From Balanoglossus misakiensis (lineage: Eukaryota > Hemichordata): DNA of 64,000 nucleotides. A model generated the notes under the pieces. It had not been told where the DNA came from, did no database searches, and saw only the letters and a program-made list of their open reading frames with translations. Shown here piece after piece: positions 38,355 through 49,002 of the stretch. The stretch lies in assembly GCA_040954595.2 (NCBI GenBank), contig CM082576.2, positions 12,958,001-13,022,000 of the forward strand, read 5' to 3'. The first letter of the stretch is position 1. Each line of letters begins with the position of its first letter. The translations under genes were made by a program, and so were the position numbers.

Positions 38355-41172
38355 ACCAATACAATACCACTATGCAATCCAAAACCAATTCAGTGCGGAA
38401 GTTAACTAATTTAGTGGACACGAGAAAGTTGAATAAAATTGCGACATGTAGAGAACGGGATTGTTAATATGACGCCAATCTCTTATATTGCATGATCATA
38501 GCTGTATATACATCTAAATACCCACAGCAGAGGCCGATTTGTGACAGGACCTGTAACAACTTGGCCCGATTTCTGTGCCATGTATGAAACTAAATTAATT
38601 ATATGCACGAACGTTGATTCACTATATATCCACATGTAGAATAACATAAACAGTGTCTTGTATCAAACATAATTAATGGGAAAAGGGCAGCGAGAGAGAG
38701 ACTTTGTCCCTTTAATCAACTATACCTCTTGGTATGGCTGATATTTCACCGATACGCAGATTTAAACCTGCCATTTCATTGTAGAAAAAAAATCTACTGA
38801 GATATTGCCACTTAGTCCAATAAGCTATGTAATAAACTATAAGCGCCAGTATACGTACCCGGTGTAGGACTTTTTCTTTTTTTCTCAATTTCAAAACGAA
38901 GTTCCAGTACATTATCAGTTGCTTTAATAACAATACAACTTTTGACGTGAAAGCGGCAAAGATATCATAAGTAAATCTTGTGAAATCTTTCTTCTAATGA
39001 AATATTACACATGTCATTCCTCCGACCAATATGCTTACAGGTCAGAACGTACGTAACTAAGCACTGTGGCACGAGTTAAGTTGTAAATGTCAAAGCATGT
39101 TGACGAAGCTGACATACAAACATGCAATTATTGTGACGTTTACAAAGATTTTGGTACATGTTAAAACCTATCCCTTTGGAACTCTATTTGAAAGTACATT
39201 AAAATTTATAGCAATGTAGTTTTACATGCTTTTTTATTTCACGGATAATTATGACAAAGCTTCTCAGAGTGTACCTCCGGGACACAGCACTTAACGTTTC
39301 AATCGAATTCACATTTACAAAGGTTTATAATAATATTGTTTTGTACTTTGGATCACAGCAAAACGAGTTGAGTGTGGACATGTTTCTACTTGCTGATTAA
39401 TCGCCTCAAATGAACTGTGTGGCTATTGAATATCCATGGTGATATCCTAAACATTCGAGCAACAAATGACAAAATTTGATTTGCTTAGTCTTTTGATTTG
39501 TTAGCTCGTCACTTATCGCTGAAATATATGAGACAAAAACTCCATGCTGGCAGCAACGGACACGTTTTATACAATCAGTCATGCACAACTTACATTATTG
39601 ACAGAAGGAAGGAAGGAAGGAAGGAAGGAAGGAAAAAACATCGTTTTGGCGAACTTTTATTGTTACGGAAAAAAAACTGGCTCAATAGTGGTCCAAAAGA
39701 GCATAAATATACGGCTGCTGTCCTGGAAGCCACTTGACTCGAGCTCGAATACACACCGCCAACAACCCATCTCAGCCAGCGAAATCACTGTGACGCTTAA
39801 AATCACGGCCACATGCTTTTCCTAAGCGTTGTTCAAGTATGTATTTTGTGCCTGCCATTACAGATTAATATCACCGCCTTTGGTGATTCAACTGGTACAA
39901 TGTGCGTTGCTCTATAAACATGATATGAACGGCTACCCGTCGTCTTCCCAATCAGTTATAGTATCATTCTGTTCGAGTAGTTTCTTTCTATTCTTTCCCC
40001 CAACCAACAGTCAACTGACAGGATGAAAAGTAAATGTACAAGCAATGAAAAGTAAAGTGCCTTGCTCAAGGATACCGCAATGTGTAAACTGAGAAATCGC
40101 CATTCTCCAACAATGAATCTGCAATGTACATGTACAGTCCTCCACTATTGAGTTTTAATACAATCATCTCTGAACCACAATGTCTCCTGAAGTTAGATTC
40201 GTTCTTTGCCAAATGGGGGCGCTGCTAACCTCTGACAAGTATCCCCGCCATTTTGTTTCCAGCCATGTCCAAATTATAGCGCATTTATAATGAAATAGCC
40301 ATGCCATTGCACATGTTCAGTGTCCATTGCACACTTGCAGTGATGTGCTAAGACTGGACAAAATTGGCAAAATTTACGCAAGCAAGACTAGTAAGAACAC
40401 TGATGTGAACACTGATGGTTGGGGCATAAAGCATCCCTTCAAAATAAATGATTCTCACCAAGTGATGAGATTATGCTGCTTGAACTATATTCGCTGATTC
40501 ACACTAACGATTCTCTCGGCTCTAACGTCGAGGGCGTGCAGTTAAACAACGACATTCTGGCGACAGAAAAAAGGAGAGATACAATTTTATACCGGACACT
40601 TCTCACTTTAATTGAGATACTCGCTCTCAATCACAAACAATACTTTATAGTTTTGGCTGATGTATACATGTACAACGCCCACTTGTGGGGGGAAATTTGA
40701 GGTATGTATTTGACAGACTTCATCTGAACGGCTTTCGCCAGACTGTCGTTTGTCGTCCGGAAGAGCAAATGCAGTCTGGGTAACCGAGACTAGTTCGGGG
40801 ACGAAATCTGAACGAACTAACGAAGTGTACAGAGTCTTGGGACCCTGTAGTCTCTGTTGGTGAAAGATGTACAGGTGCGCTTTAGGAAGCCTAACATCTT
40901 TTAGGAATTACAAACAATGGAATTGAGCAAAATTTAAACATTATCTCAAATGTGTGTACCATGCAGGTAGAAACATCGTTGTCCGTACTATGCGCGGGTG
41001 TCTTGCTTGCATGAATTTTGCCAATATTACTTGCACCATTCTGAAAATCAAAGCTGGTGGAAAGATATTTCTGAAGATGGTATGAATGTTTCCTCCGATA
41101 TTGCACCATCCTCCACTCGACATCGCATAAGAAAAAACACACATTGAAATTGTGGTCATGGTATTGCTGTAA
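38355..41172. other. Spacer between the LDLa duplicates
   Basis: 38700-39300 is the upstream part of the duplicated block (it matches 43930-44600). A (GAAG)n tract lies at 39603-39634. 40775-40792 matches the end of the 81-bp hairpin MITE. 41090-41172 matches 33410-33490 downstream of copy 1. No gene seen. Confidence 0.6.
38608..38715. mobile_element. MITE family 1, right-end fragment
   Basis: About 107 bp matching only the outer part of the right arm (ATATATCCACATGTAGAATAACATAAAC ... in pieces, ending GACTTTGTCCCTTTAA). It lies upstream of LDLa gene copy 1 and is missing at the corresponding place upstream of copy 2. Confidence 0.75.
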
Positions 41173-41178
41173 GTTTAT
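41173..41178 (-). terminator. Poly(A) signal candidate, LDLa copy 2
   Basis: AATAAA on the minus strand at the same distance (about 255 bases) from the stop codon as in copy 1. Confidence 0.5.
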
Positions 41179-41432
41179 TAGACCTAATTTAAACACAGAA
41201 ATCACGCTATGGGTTACTTTTATGGACTGACTACAATGCAGGGAAGTTGGGAAATGCCACACCCGGTTCGCAAAATAAATGCAAAGAAAATAAACTGTTC
41301 AAAGAAATATTCACGACGATAAATTCGTGAAACTTCATAACAAGAATAGTCAAATTAAAGCGGAAACACAAAGCATTTTCGTCTAATTTGTCAACAATCC
41401 ACATTCTCGAAAGGCAAGGTGTACAACGTGTC

Positions 41433-43646
41433 TCACTTGCCAGCCTTGTTTGTTTTTCTCATCTCTCTTATCTTTGCAACTTGCTTGGGGGATTTCATGT
41501 AGTGACGTTCCTTTGGCAGGTTCTCCTTCTTTTTAAACAGAACTCCAGTTGTGTCCTTCTTGCTGGTTCTCTTGGCCTGTTGCTCGATGCGGTAGTTGAC
41601 GTCGTCATAACGCCGAAACTTGCCGCTCTTCTTAAACGATACCTTGCTGGACACAGTGTCCCTCTTGTTATAACGGTTGGTAGTCTTTTCGGGATCTGTA
41701 CGGCCGGTAGTCTTTTCGGGATCTGTACGGCCGGTAGTCTTTTCGGGATCTGTACTGCCGGTAGTCACATCGGGATCTGTACGGCCGGTATCGGAATCTG
41801 TAAAACAACGTACATCATATATATATATATACATTTTCTGTACGAGTTAGGTCATAAAAATGCGCTTGACCAGACAAAGTATTCCATACTCACAGAAAGA
41901 GCGAGGTTCTTCACAAAATTCTTCATCGGAGCCATCCAAACAGTTCGGAAAGCCATCACACATCGTGTCAAAGGGCAATTCTTCGTAGTGCATTTCACCG
42001 GTAAAATCGTCATAAGCCACTAGGCACTTGTAGAATTGGGAACCTGAGCGAATAAAACAAAGCAATGGGTTGTATGAATGGCTAGGATCGCCTAATTTTA
42101 AGTTGGTCTTCAAACACAATCAGGATAAGACTTGATACATATTGTGAGAAAAGGAACTGAGTATAGAATTCTCGTATTCGAACTATCGCTAGCAACCCAC
42201 ATTGTTAAAAGTGAATTTGATTGAAGGACGGCTTTATTCGGGGGTAAAAGTGCTCCAGTCCCACCACCACCATCACCCTGACCGAACGTATTCGAACACA
42301 ACGAAAGTCGCTCACCATCAAGGCTGCCATCTTGAGGCAATGCACCATCTGAAAAAAAAATGAATAACAATTTTATAAGCAATCGAGCATTTCTATCTAC
42401 TTTCACGACACATATTGTGTCTTTTAGCTGATACATGGATGCTGCCTGTTAATTAGGTAGCAGAATGTGCGCAAGGGTGCAAATATAGCAGTTCCCCAAC
42501 ATGAAAAGGATACGCCGTCCATTACAAAGAGTACGGAACGTCACGAAATGCCTTGCATAATACCTGTATCTAATAAGACAGTCAATTTTCTGATGAATAT
42601 TTTGACAAGCTCTGCGTGTGAAATATTGCCACATTTCACGGATGCGTAGGTGCAATTGATCAGAGACAAAATGATACTCGCCATTAGATATTGCTTCCAT
42701 TTCCGCCCTGGCTCCACAAGCTACATCGTCTTCATCGTTGAAGTAGCGACCACAGTCAGTGACAGCGTTACATACGTGTTCTACCGGCACGCACAAGCCG
42801 CCGCACACGTATCCCAGGGGCGGATTAAAAGACTCGACGACGCAAACTGGTGAACAAATCAAAGAGACAAGCAAACAAATCAGACAGAAAGATGGTATCA
42901 TGAAGTTACATGTACTTTCAAAGTTGAATTTGATAAGATTTTGAAACTCTGAAAGGAGACAACGAAGACTTTTGTCATTGTGGAGGGTCTGGTGGAGTCC
43001 TAGTCTCGGTTACCCAGAGCCCTCTGCTTCTTCCGTTAGGCACTCCAGGAAGAAGCAGAGGGCTCTGGGTAACCGAGACTAGTGGAGTCCGGAAAATGTT
43101 CTACTGCACATGTCAAGTGAGCGTGTACTAAAACATACTCGGTGATATCGGATATCGCACGTGTTGGTAATGTCTTCAGAAAACACCTGTCAAGCACAAT
43201 TCACTTACGTTCAGCACCAAAATGCATTCCCAGGTCGATGATTATTTGAGAGAGGATGTCATCTCCTAAATAATAACCGGGATCTGACTGCTCACCACCA
43301 CCGACTTTGAGTTTTTTCTTTGCCTCGGCTTTGGACGGGATATCGAAGCGTCTTCGCTGCAGCTGCCAGAGTAAAATGTAAAACATTATTGCATATGTAC
43401 TGCCGATTATCTTGTTGTTGTCGGCAAAATAAAATTTGTATTTTTCCTGGTGGTGGTATGTAAATGAGATAAAATAGTCCCTGGTGAAAGTGTGTTAAAA
43501 TAGCAAGATACGAAACAATTGCAACTTCCATGGTTTGAAAACCCCAAAATTACAAGGAAATCGTTTAATACCTTGTTCGGGTTGTTGGCGCCGACAGTGA
43601 TGGCGATGAGGCACGTACAAGCAACGAAAATCGTGAAAGCATGCAT
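41433..43646 (-). CDS. Secreted LDLa-repeat protein with basic tail, copy 2 (311 aa)
   Basis: Six minus-strand exons: 43646-43572, 43356-43209, 42846-42682, 42348-42316, 42043-41894, 41797-41433 (936 nt, in frame). It is a tandem paralogue of copy 1: the signal peptide is nearly the same, then DDILSQIIIDLGMHFGAE, one six-Cys LDLa module (about 76-115), an 11-residue exon, one LDLa-like module (141-190) and a tail almost identical to copy 1. It lacks the three LDLa exons at 36424-35321 of copy 1. It has instead a tandem TDPEKTTGR-type repeat (four units, residues 197-232) before the tail, Thr-rich and potentially O-glycosylated. The intron after exon 3 again has a GC donor (GCGAGT). Exon 2 has a choice of two acceptors six bases apart (adds Leu-Gln). 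Confidence 0.85.
41674..41790 (-). repeat. 27-bp coding minisatellite in LDLa copy 2
   Basis: Four tandem units of about 27 bp plus a partial, encoding TDPEKTTGR with small changes (TDPDVTTGS, TDPEKTTNR). Copy 1 has only the single precursor-like stretch YPYMTTGYYY at this site, so the array expanded after the gene duplicated. Being a multiple of three, it changes length without breaking the frame. Confidence 0.85.
43001..43081. mobile_element. 81-bp hairpin MITE with 9-bp target duplication
   Basis: Two perfect 34-bp arms beginning TAGTCTCGGTTACCCAGAG around a 13-base loop. The direct repeat GTGGAGTCC flanks it (42992-43000 and 43082-43090), a 9-bp target-site duplication of the size made by Mutator-like transposases. 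It lies in the intron between exons 2 and 3 of LDLa copy 2 and is absent from copy 1. Single-ended matches to the arm occur at 20138-20155 and 40775-40792. Confidence 0.85.
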
Positions 43647-43717
43647 GACTCTTGATGACCCGAAGGTACTGATATCAGAAGTCTGTTTCACAAGTGTGGC
43701 AAATGTTGTCAATTTCC

Positions 43718-43730
43718 GCGATATATATTG
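43718..43730 (-). promoter_or_regulatory. TATA box of LDLa copy 2
   Basis: Minus-strand CAATATATATCG, the same position relative to the ATG (43646) as in copy 1. The region from about 43646 to 43800 is almost unchanged between copies, more so than the introns, which fits a functional promoter. Confidence 0.6.
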
Positions 43731-43799
43731 GTGAGGGTACAATGTGGCCTTTTGATTCTGGAAAGTGGCCACAAATATTTCTGAATGTTGACTGTTCAA

Positions 43800-46080
43800 A
43801 CACCGACAGACTTACAGTATTTCCACGATAGTAAAATGAACAAATCATTCAACTATTTAAACATACGAATATTTATTTTTCTCAAAAAATCACGCGCTCG
43901 GGTCAAAATGTAAACAGGACAAGTTAGAGCTTGATTTCAAGTTCAAATTGAAAGAAAATTCGACATACAAATGTGACCTTCCATTTCAAAGTAGTAAAAT
44001 TTCCACTGAGATATCGTCACTAATAAGCTAGATGATAAACTGGTCTTATTAGAAGCCAGTAATACGTACCAGGTATAGGACTTGCAAATGTGTCTATTCT
44101 TTTTTTTCTTCCCAATTTCAAAACGACGTCCTAGTACATTATCAATTTCTCTAATAAATATCTTACAGTAAAGCTCATGAAAATTTTCTACTAATGAAAT
44201 TGTACAAAATTTCAATTCATTCCTCCGAGCAATATGCGCAGGTCAGAACGCACGTAAAATAAATCTTTCACGTCACGCGTTGTATTTACTTTTTTTAGTC
44301 GAGAGAGCAATTGATGATGTACTAGAACTTCGCTTTGAAATTGAAAAAAAAAGAATAATCACGTTTGAAATTCCAATGAATTGAGTTGCAAATGTCAAAG
44401 CAAATTGACGAGACTGGCATGTGGTGTTTACAAAGATTTTGGTACATGTTCAAACTTATCACTTTCGAAACTCTATTTCAACGTGCATTAAATAGCAATG
44501 CAGCTTTACATGTGTGGTTTTTTTTTTCATTTCAAGGATACAATTTACAATGATTCTGAGGCAGAGCCTTCGGGACAAAGCACAAGCATTTTGCGACTTT
44601 CCATTTCCATCGAATTCACACTTGCAAGGTTTATTGTTTTGTATTTTGGAATCAGTGGGCTGGTAAATAGGAAATGAGTTGCGGACATGTTTCTACAAGT
44701 ACCACCGTCAAAATGACCTATACATTCACAGCAGGACCAGAAACACTGTCAAAGTCTGCCTGTCGACAATGTCAAGTGTATTTATCCAGACGGAGCACTC
44801 TTAATTGAATCCGGGCATGTTTAAGTCCTGGAAGGGCAAAATTCCGGCGGGGAAAACCCCTCCCGGCCACCCCATCAATGCGCACAGCCTATGACATAAA
44901 TTCAGGTTGTGTGACACGGAATATAAAACAGGATGCATGGGTAATTGCAAGAATGGTTGCGCTTTATGTGATGCTCTTGAACTTGTACGTCAACGACACA
45001 AGGTGTGAAAAGGGGGCGCGAAAGCAAATTCCGCATAATTTTAGAGGTGTAGTGGAGACGCCGGGTAAACATTCAACATGTCCCAATCTACCCGACTCCC
45101 TAATAAGGAAATTAAATTGCCCGGCCTTATAAATTTACCAACATTAGAGTGTTTGGATTAAAACACACAGTTGGAAGTTTCACGTAAGCGTGCCTGAGGA
45201 AGTCAAAGGCACGGAAGCCATTACAAACACAGGGGAATACAAGCGGGCTTTGGTAACAACAGTTACAATTTGTGAAACGTCCTTTCTTGAATTATCTTGT
45301 TGTCTGCGCAATTAAAATTTGTTGTATCAAACGTAGTGACTAAAACGGCGACCGTTGATGAAATTACATGTAACATCGCACAGAGAAGTGGATCATTCAG
45401 GTCTATATCATAAATTGTCACTGAACTGGGGGGGGGGAACTATTTCTCCCGTCTAGGAAACACTCAACACTAATCGTAGCAATGGTTGTATTGTGCAAAA
45501 ACATGCCACGTTCATTTTTTCTCCCCGTTCGTTTCCGGATTTCCTCTGAAGCCCAGCGACTTATCACATTTAACCTGTGACTCGACTATCATCTGCAAAT
45601 ATTTTCTGACGTGCGAGACATGTATAGTGGACGTGTCCCAAATAAGAGATATTTCTGTAAATATTATTCTGGTCAGTTCCATCAATAGTTCTCAGATTTC
45701 ATGTTTTCGTCCAGACAGGGGACAATGGCCGCGATATTGATCTGGCTTGTCGTTCACCTTTACGAAATGTGGAAATGTTTGTTAATCGCTATTTTTAAAG
45801 CAGGCTATGCAAAGTATTGACACAAATCGCCTGTTTCTGAACACTTTCACTTTTTATCTGATTTTGCTTTGACGTGAACGTTGATCCTTGCAAACAAACA
45901 GCGACTTTGTTTATCAGCTGTTTAGAAGACAGATGCTTAACCTTGCTTCTTTGTTGAAATGTTTCGTACACGTGCTCGTGGCGTGTTTCCTCTTCAAATC
46001 CGGGATACCCCGAAAACGCATATCAAATTTCAGGATATCCTGTTGTCGTCTGACTGCTTTTTCGCGCGAATTCGGGTTCA
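43800..46080. other. Upstream flank of LDLa copy 2 and intergenic
   Basis: 43800-44640 matches the region upstream of copy 1. A G9 tract lies near 45430. No convincing gene, RNA or repeat was recognised between 44640 and 46080. Confidence 0.55.
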
Positions 46081-46084
46081 TGGC

Positions 46085-46092
46085 TGTATATA
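46085..46092 (+). promoter_or_regulatory. TATA box of the FGDAHE-domain gene
   Basis: GTATATAAGG at 46085-46094, about 95 bases before the ATG at 46186. Transcription would start near 46115-46120, giving a short 5'UTR. Confidence 0.6.
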
Positions 46093-46185
46093 AGGCAAAG
46101 CATGGGCTTCTCGCTTGCAGAAACGGCCGAGCCTATACCGTTCAGTCTTTATACTCGAGACACACAGTGTAATACAGATTTCAAG

Positions 46186-48108
46186 ATGTTTCTTCGACTG
46201 CTTGTAGTCTGCTACCTTGCAAGTGTGATCTGCGGCATGACCATCCCGCCAACACCAAAAGACGCCGAGGAAACAACACCGAAAGAGAAGAAGGAAGAAT
46301 TTGAAAAAGAGTTCATCAGGCTGCTTGTGAAGTACGAGGAAATACTGCCAGAGATACAGGGAGAATTCTTCACGAAAGAGGTAAAGTTAAAAATTCGCAA
46401 TACACATCTTATTAAGGTATAGATAACTACCCTGATGCAGTGCGTAGTTATCACATCCCGTTGTCTTACATGTAGAAATTTTGAGAAAACGGTCGTGTTA
46501 CAATATTGGCATTTTTTTACAAAGGGATCCAAATAAGCAGTATTATTAAATGATATAAAGAAAACAATTTGTCACCGTGCAAGGAGGTCTGCGTGCCCCG
46601 ACGTTACGCAGCTAGCCTCCTGTGGTGGAGGCAGTGTAACGCCGGGAGCACGCAGACCTGCACGCAGGGCTAGGCTTTAGTGGTGTTTTGCTCCAGGAAT
46701 AACAACCCCTGGGAATATCTCCGATTCCTCTGCATACATTTGCACTGACAATTAGAGATTTCTTATACTTTAAGCACTTTTGGTGCAACTTTTTCTCTGT
46801 GTGATTGGTATAGGACCAGTGAATGGCGATGCAAAATAATCAAACCTTTGTCACAGTTACCACGCACAGTGAAAAATTAATGAGGTGATATAGGGGATTG
46901 CCCTGAAAAGTTGTCGAAGTCATAAGATCTACCACTTTTTTGCATTATTTTCGTGATTTTACTTTCCAACTTTGATTGACCCATCTAAATAAGCTTACTG
47001 ATAGGTACGCATGGACATCTTATCCACGCCCGATTGTGGCTGTATGTTGCAATTTTAACAAGTGATATATTAAATGAGTGCCGCACCCGTTTAATCAACA
47101 TCCATACAAAAAGTACACAACTATCGTGGTATACATCGCCAAGAGATGACAATCTGATGCAAATACGAGAAATATGGTTTAATGGGGATTTTATCGTGGA
47201 AAAACATGTGCAATTTGGCAACTCATGGGGCTTTAAGTTTTGGGATTCCTGTCGGAATTTGGTATACTTTTGCCAAATTTCCATCTCTGCAATGAGCGGT
47301 TGTGTAAAACATGATCCTCCCCGGATTCCTTCATCCAACAAAACCCCCAACTGTAAGATCTTCGAAATTTTACTTGCAGGGTGCTAACATCATCGACTAT
47401 GATAGCTACAGTGACTCGTACTCATTCGACGGAGACGTAACTTCCGAGGAAAAACCTGAGGCAGAGAGCGAAGAAAGCGACTCCAAATCGGGCTCCAGAT
47501 CTGCAGAACAAACGGCAAATTCCCGACGTAGGCGATGCGTGTCGTGCGGTAGGTACACATTTACTAACACAAAACATGATAACAGTGGCGTTTTCTGTCG
47601 AGGAAGTTGCGAAATGTGATCAAATTTTAATTATTATCAGTTTGTGTGTGATTCAAACCATTGACAAACTTCCATGGATGTTATTTACATGTTTGTTTAA
47701 ACTTGGATATGACGAGCACAATTAAATTATTTCTTTTCAACGTTAATAGTTAAAAGAGTTCCTATAATAATAATATGCATGTAATCAGAAATGCATCGAT
47801 TTATGTGTTACTCCCTTTTTGTTTCGATTTCAGGTTGCAGTAAACTCCCGGCGGGTCTATCTGAGGATGCAGCTTACAGTTGGCTTGATTTTAGCAATAA
47901 TGGTATTCTTGAGGTCTGGCTGGCTTTATTCAATCCGTGGAAAGCTATGAAGATAAAAGAATTTGCTGACGATAGCAAGGCAGATGCAGCGAGGCTCTAC
48001 CCAAGCAGTAAGTTATCCAGATCAGACGACACATTCGGATGAAACTTCTGCGCAATCTCAGAACTCATCCGGTATAGACTGACGCCTTGCAGAAGCGTTA
48101 GGCTAAAC

Positions 48109-48189
<81 letters not shown>

Positions 48190-48210
48190 CTTTCTCTCTC
48201 TCTCTCTCTC

Positions 48211-48255
<45 letters not shown>

Positions 48256-48303
48256 TTCTCTCTCTCTCTCTCTCTCTCTCCCCTTTCTCTCTCTCTCTCT
48301 CCC

Positions 48304-48378
<75 letters not shown>

Positions 48379-48863
48379 CCTTCCTCTGTTTCAAAGTAGG
48401 TCTTTTGTTTCAGAGTGAATACAAACGCAGAAAGTTAATAGGCATTGCTGACAGTGGTAAATGATATACATTTTACTTGTGGTTAACAAGGGTTTAACAG
48501 TTCTCACTATGACGTAAAGCGTAACATACTTGCAATTTTCTTGTAGGTTTACACAATGGCGAGGGTGACGCCTTTCGACACGCGCTGTGGATGTATCGTG
48601 TGACGAAAAAGTATGGATCCTCCGTCGCCAAGGACTTCGGCGATGCCCACGAGAGGTCAAGTGTCAACGCCCTCAACGAAAGACTCATGGACCTGTATAA
48701 TAATGAGGTCGGCCGCTGCCTGGGCTCAAATCCAGCCAATCATGGCCGAGATGACATCGACGTCATCAGAGATGCCTTGAACAGTGGGAAGCTGCAGATA
48801 CGTCTGGATAGTAGTTACCATGGCAATCCAGCTAGTAGTGGATCTTACTATGGCAGAAAGTGA
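46186..48863 (+). CDS. Secreted pro-protein with DUF6973-like (NGxGDAFRHAxW/FGDAHE) domain, 284 aa
   Basis: Exons 46186-46380, 47380-47548, 47834-48007, 48547-48863 sum to 855 nt, in frame. The ATG opens a signal peptide (MFLRLLVVCYLASVICG). Residues 20-113 are strongly acidic and low-complexity (KPEAESEESDSKSGS) and end in RRRR (114-117), a furin-type site. The C-terminal part (118-284) starts CVSCGC and carries WLALFNPWKAMKIKEF, then NGEGDAFRHALW (183-194) and FGDAHE (210-215), with a final Gly/Ser-rich tail. From memory, bacterial proteins annotated DUF6973 share this NP..A / NG.GDAFRHALW / DAHE layout, some in secreted effector contexts. The conserved His, Asp and Glu could form a catalytic or metal site. 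This resemblance could not be tested by search, and the function is unknown. Intron 3 holds a large CT microsatellite and intron 1 a hairpin repeat. Confidence 0.85.
46581..46661. repeat. Imperfect hairpin repeat in intron 1 of FGDAHE gene
   Basis: GGTCTGCGTGC near 46586 pairs with GCACGCAGACC near 46648-46658, with inner GTTAC/GTAAC and CCTCC/GGAGG pairs, leaving a 5-6 base loop. It is a small MITE-like palindrome, with no clear target duplication. Confidence 0.65.
48111..48375 (+). repeat. (CT)n microsatellite, about 265 bp
   Basis: Long dinucleotide run with a few CCCC and TTT interruptions, in the last intron of the FGDAHE-domain gene, about 170 bp before the last exon. It could influence splicing because it is an extended polypyrimidine tract. 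Confidence 0.95.
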
Positions 48864-48996
48864 AAAAAAGAATCGAACATTACAATTTATTATTACAATC
48901 AGCCGAATTGATTTTTGGCCTGCTATAATAGAAAATCTAGCGACGTCATAGAGAACGATAGTCTCAAGAACTGAGAATTAGCAGTATTTTAGCAAA

Positions 48997-49002
48997 ATAA
49001 AA
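48997..49002 (+). terminator. Poly(A) signal candidate, FGDAHE gene
   Basis: AATAAA about 133 bases after the stop codon. A second AATAAA follows near 49143. Confidence 0.5.

Noticed and set aside
39603-39634. Possible CRISPR-like or regulatory repeat
   Set aside because: Simple (GAAG)n microsatellite. There is no repeat-spacer structure anywhere in the window, which is eukaryotic.
44878-45132. 84-aa open frame
   Set aside because: No splice context, domain or homology hint; composition like random sequence.
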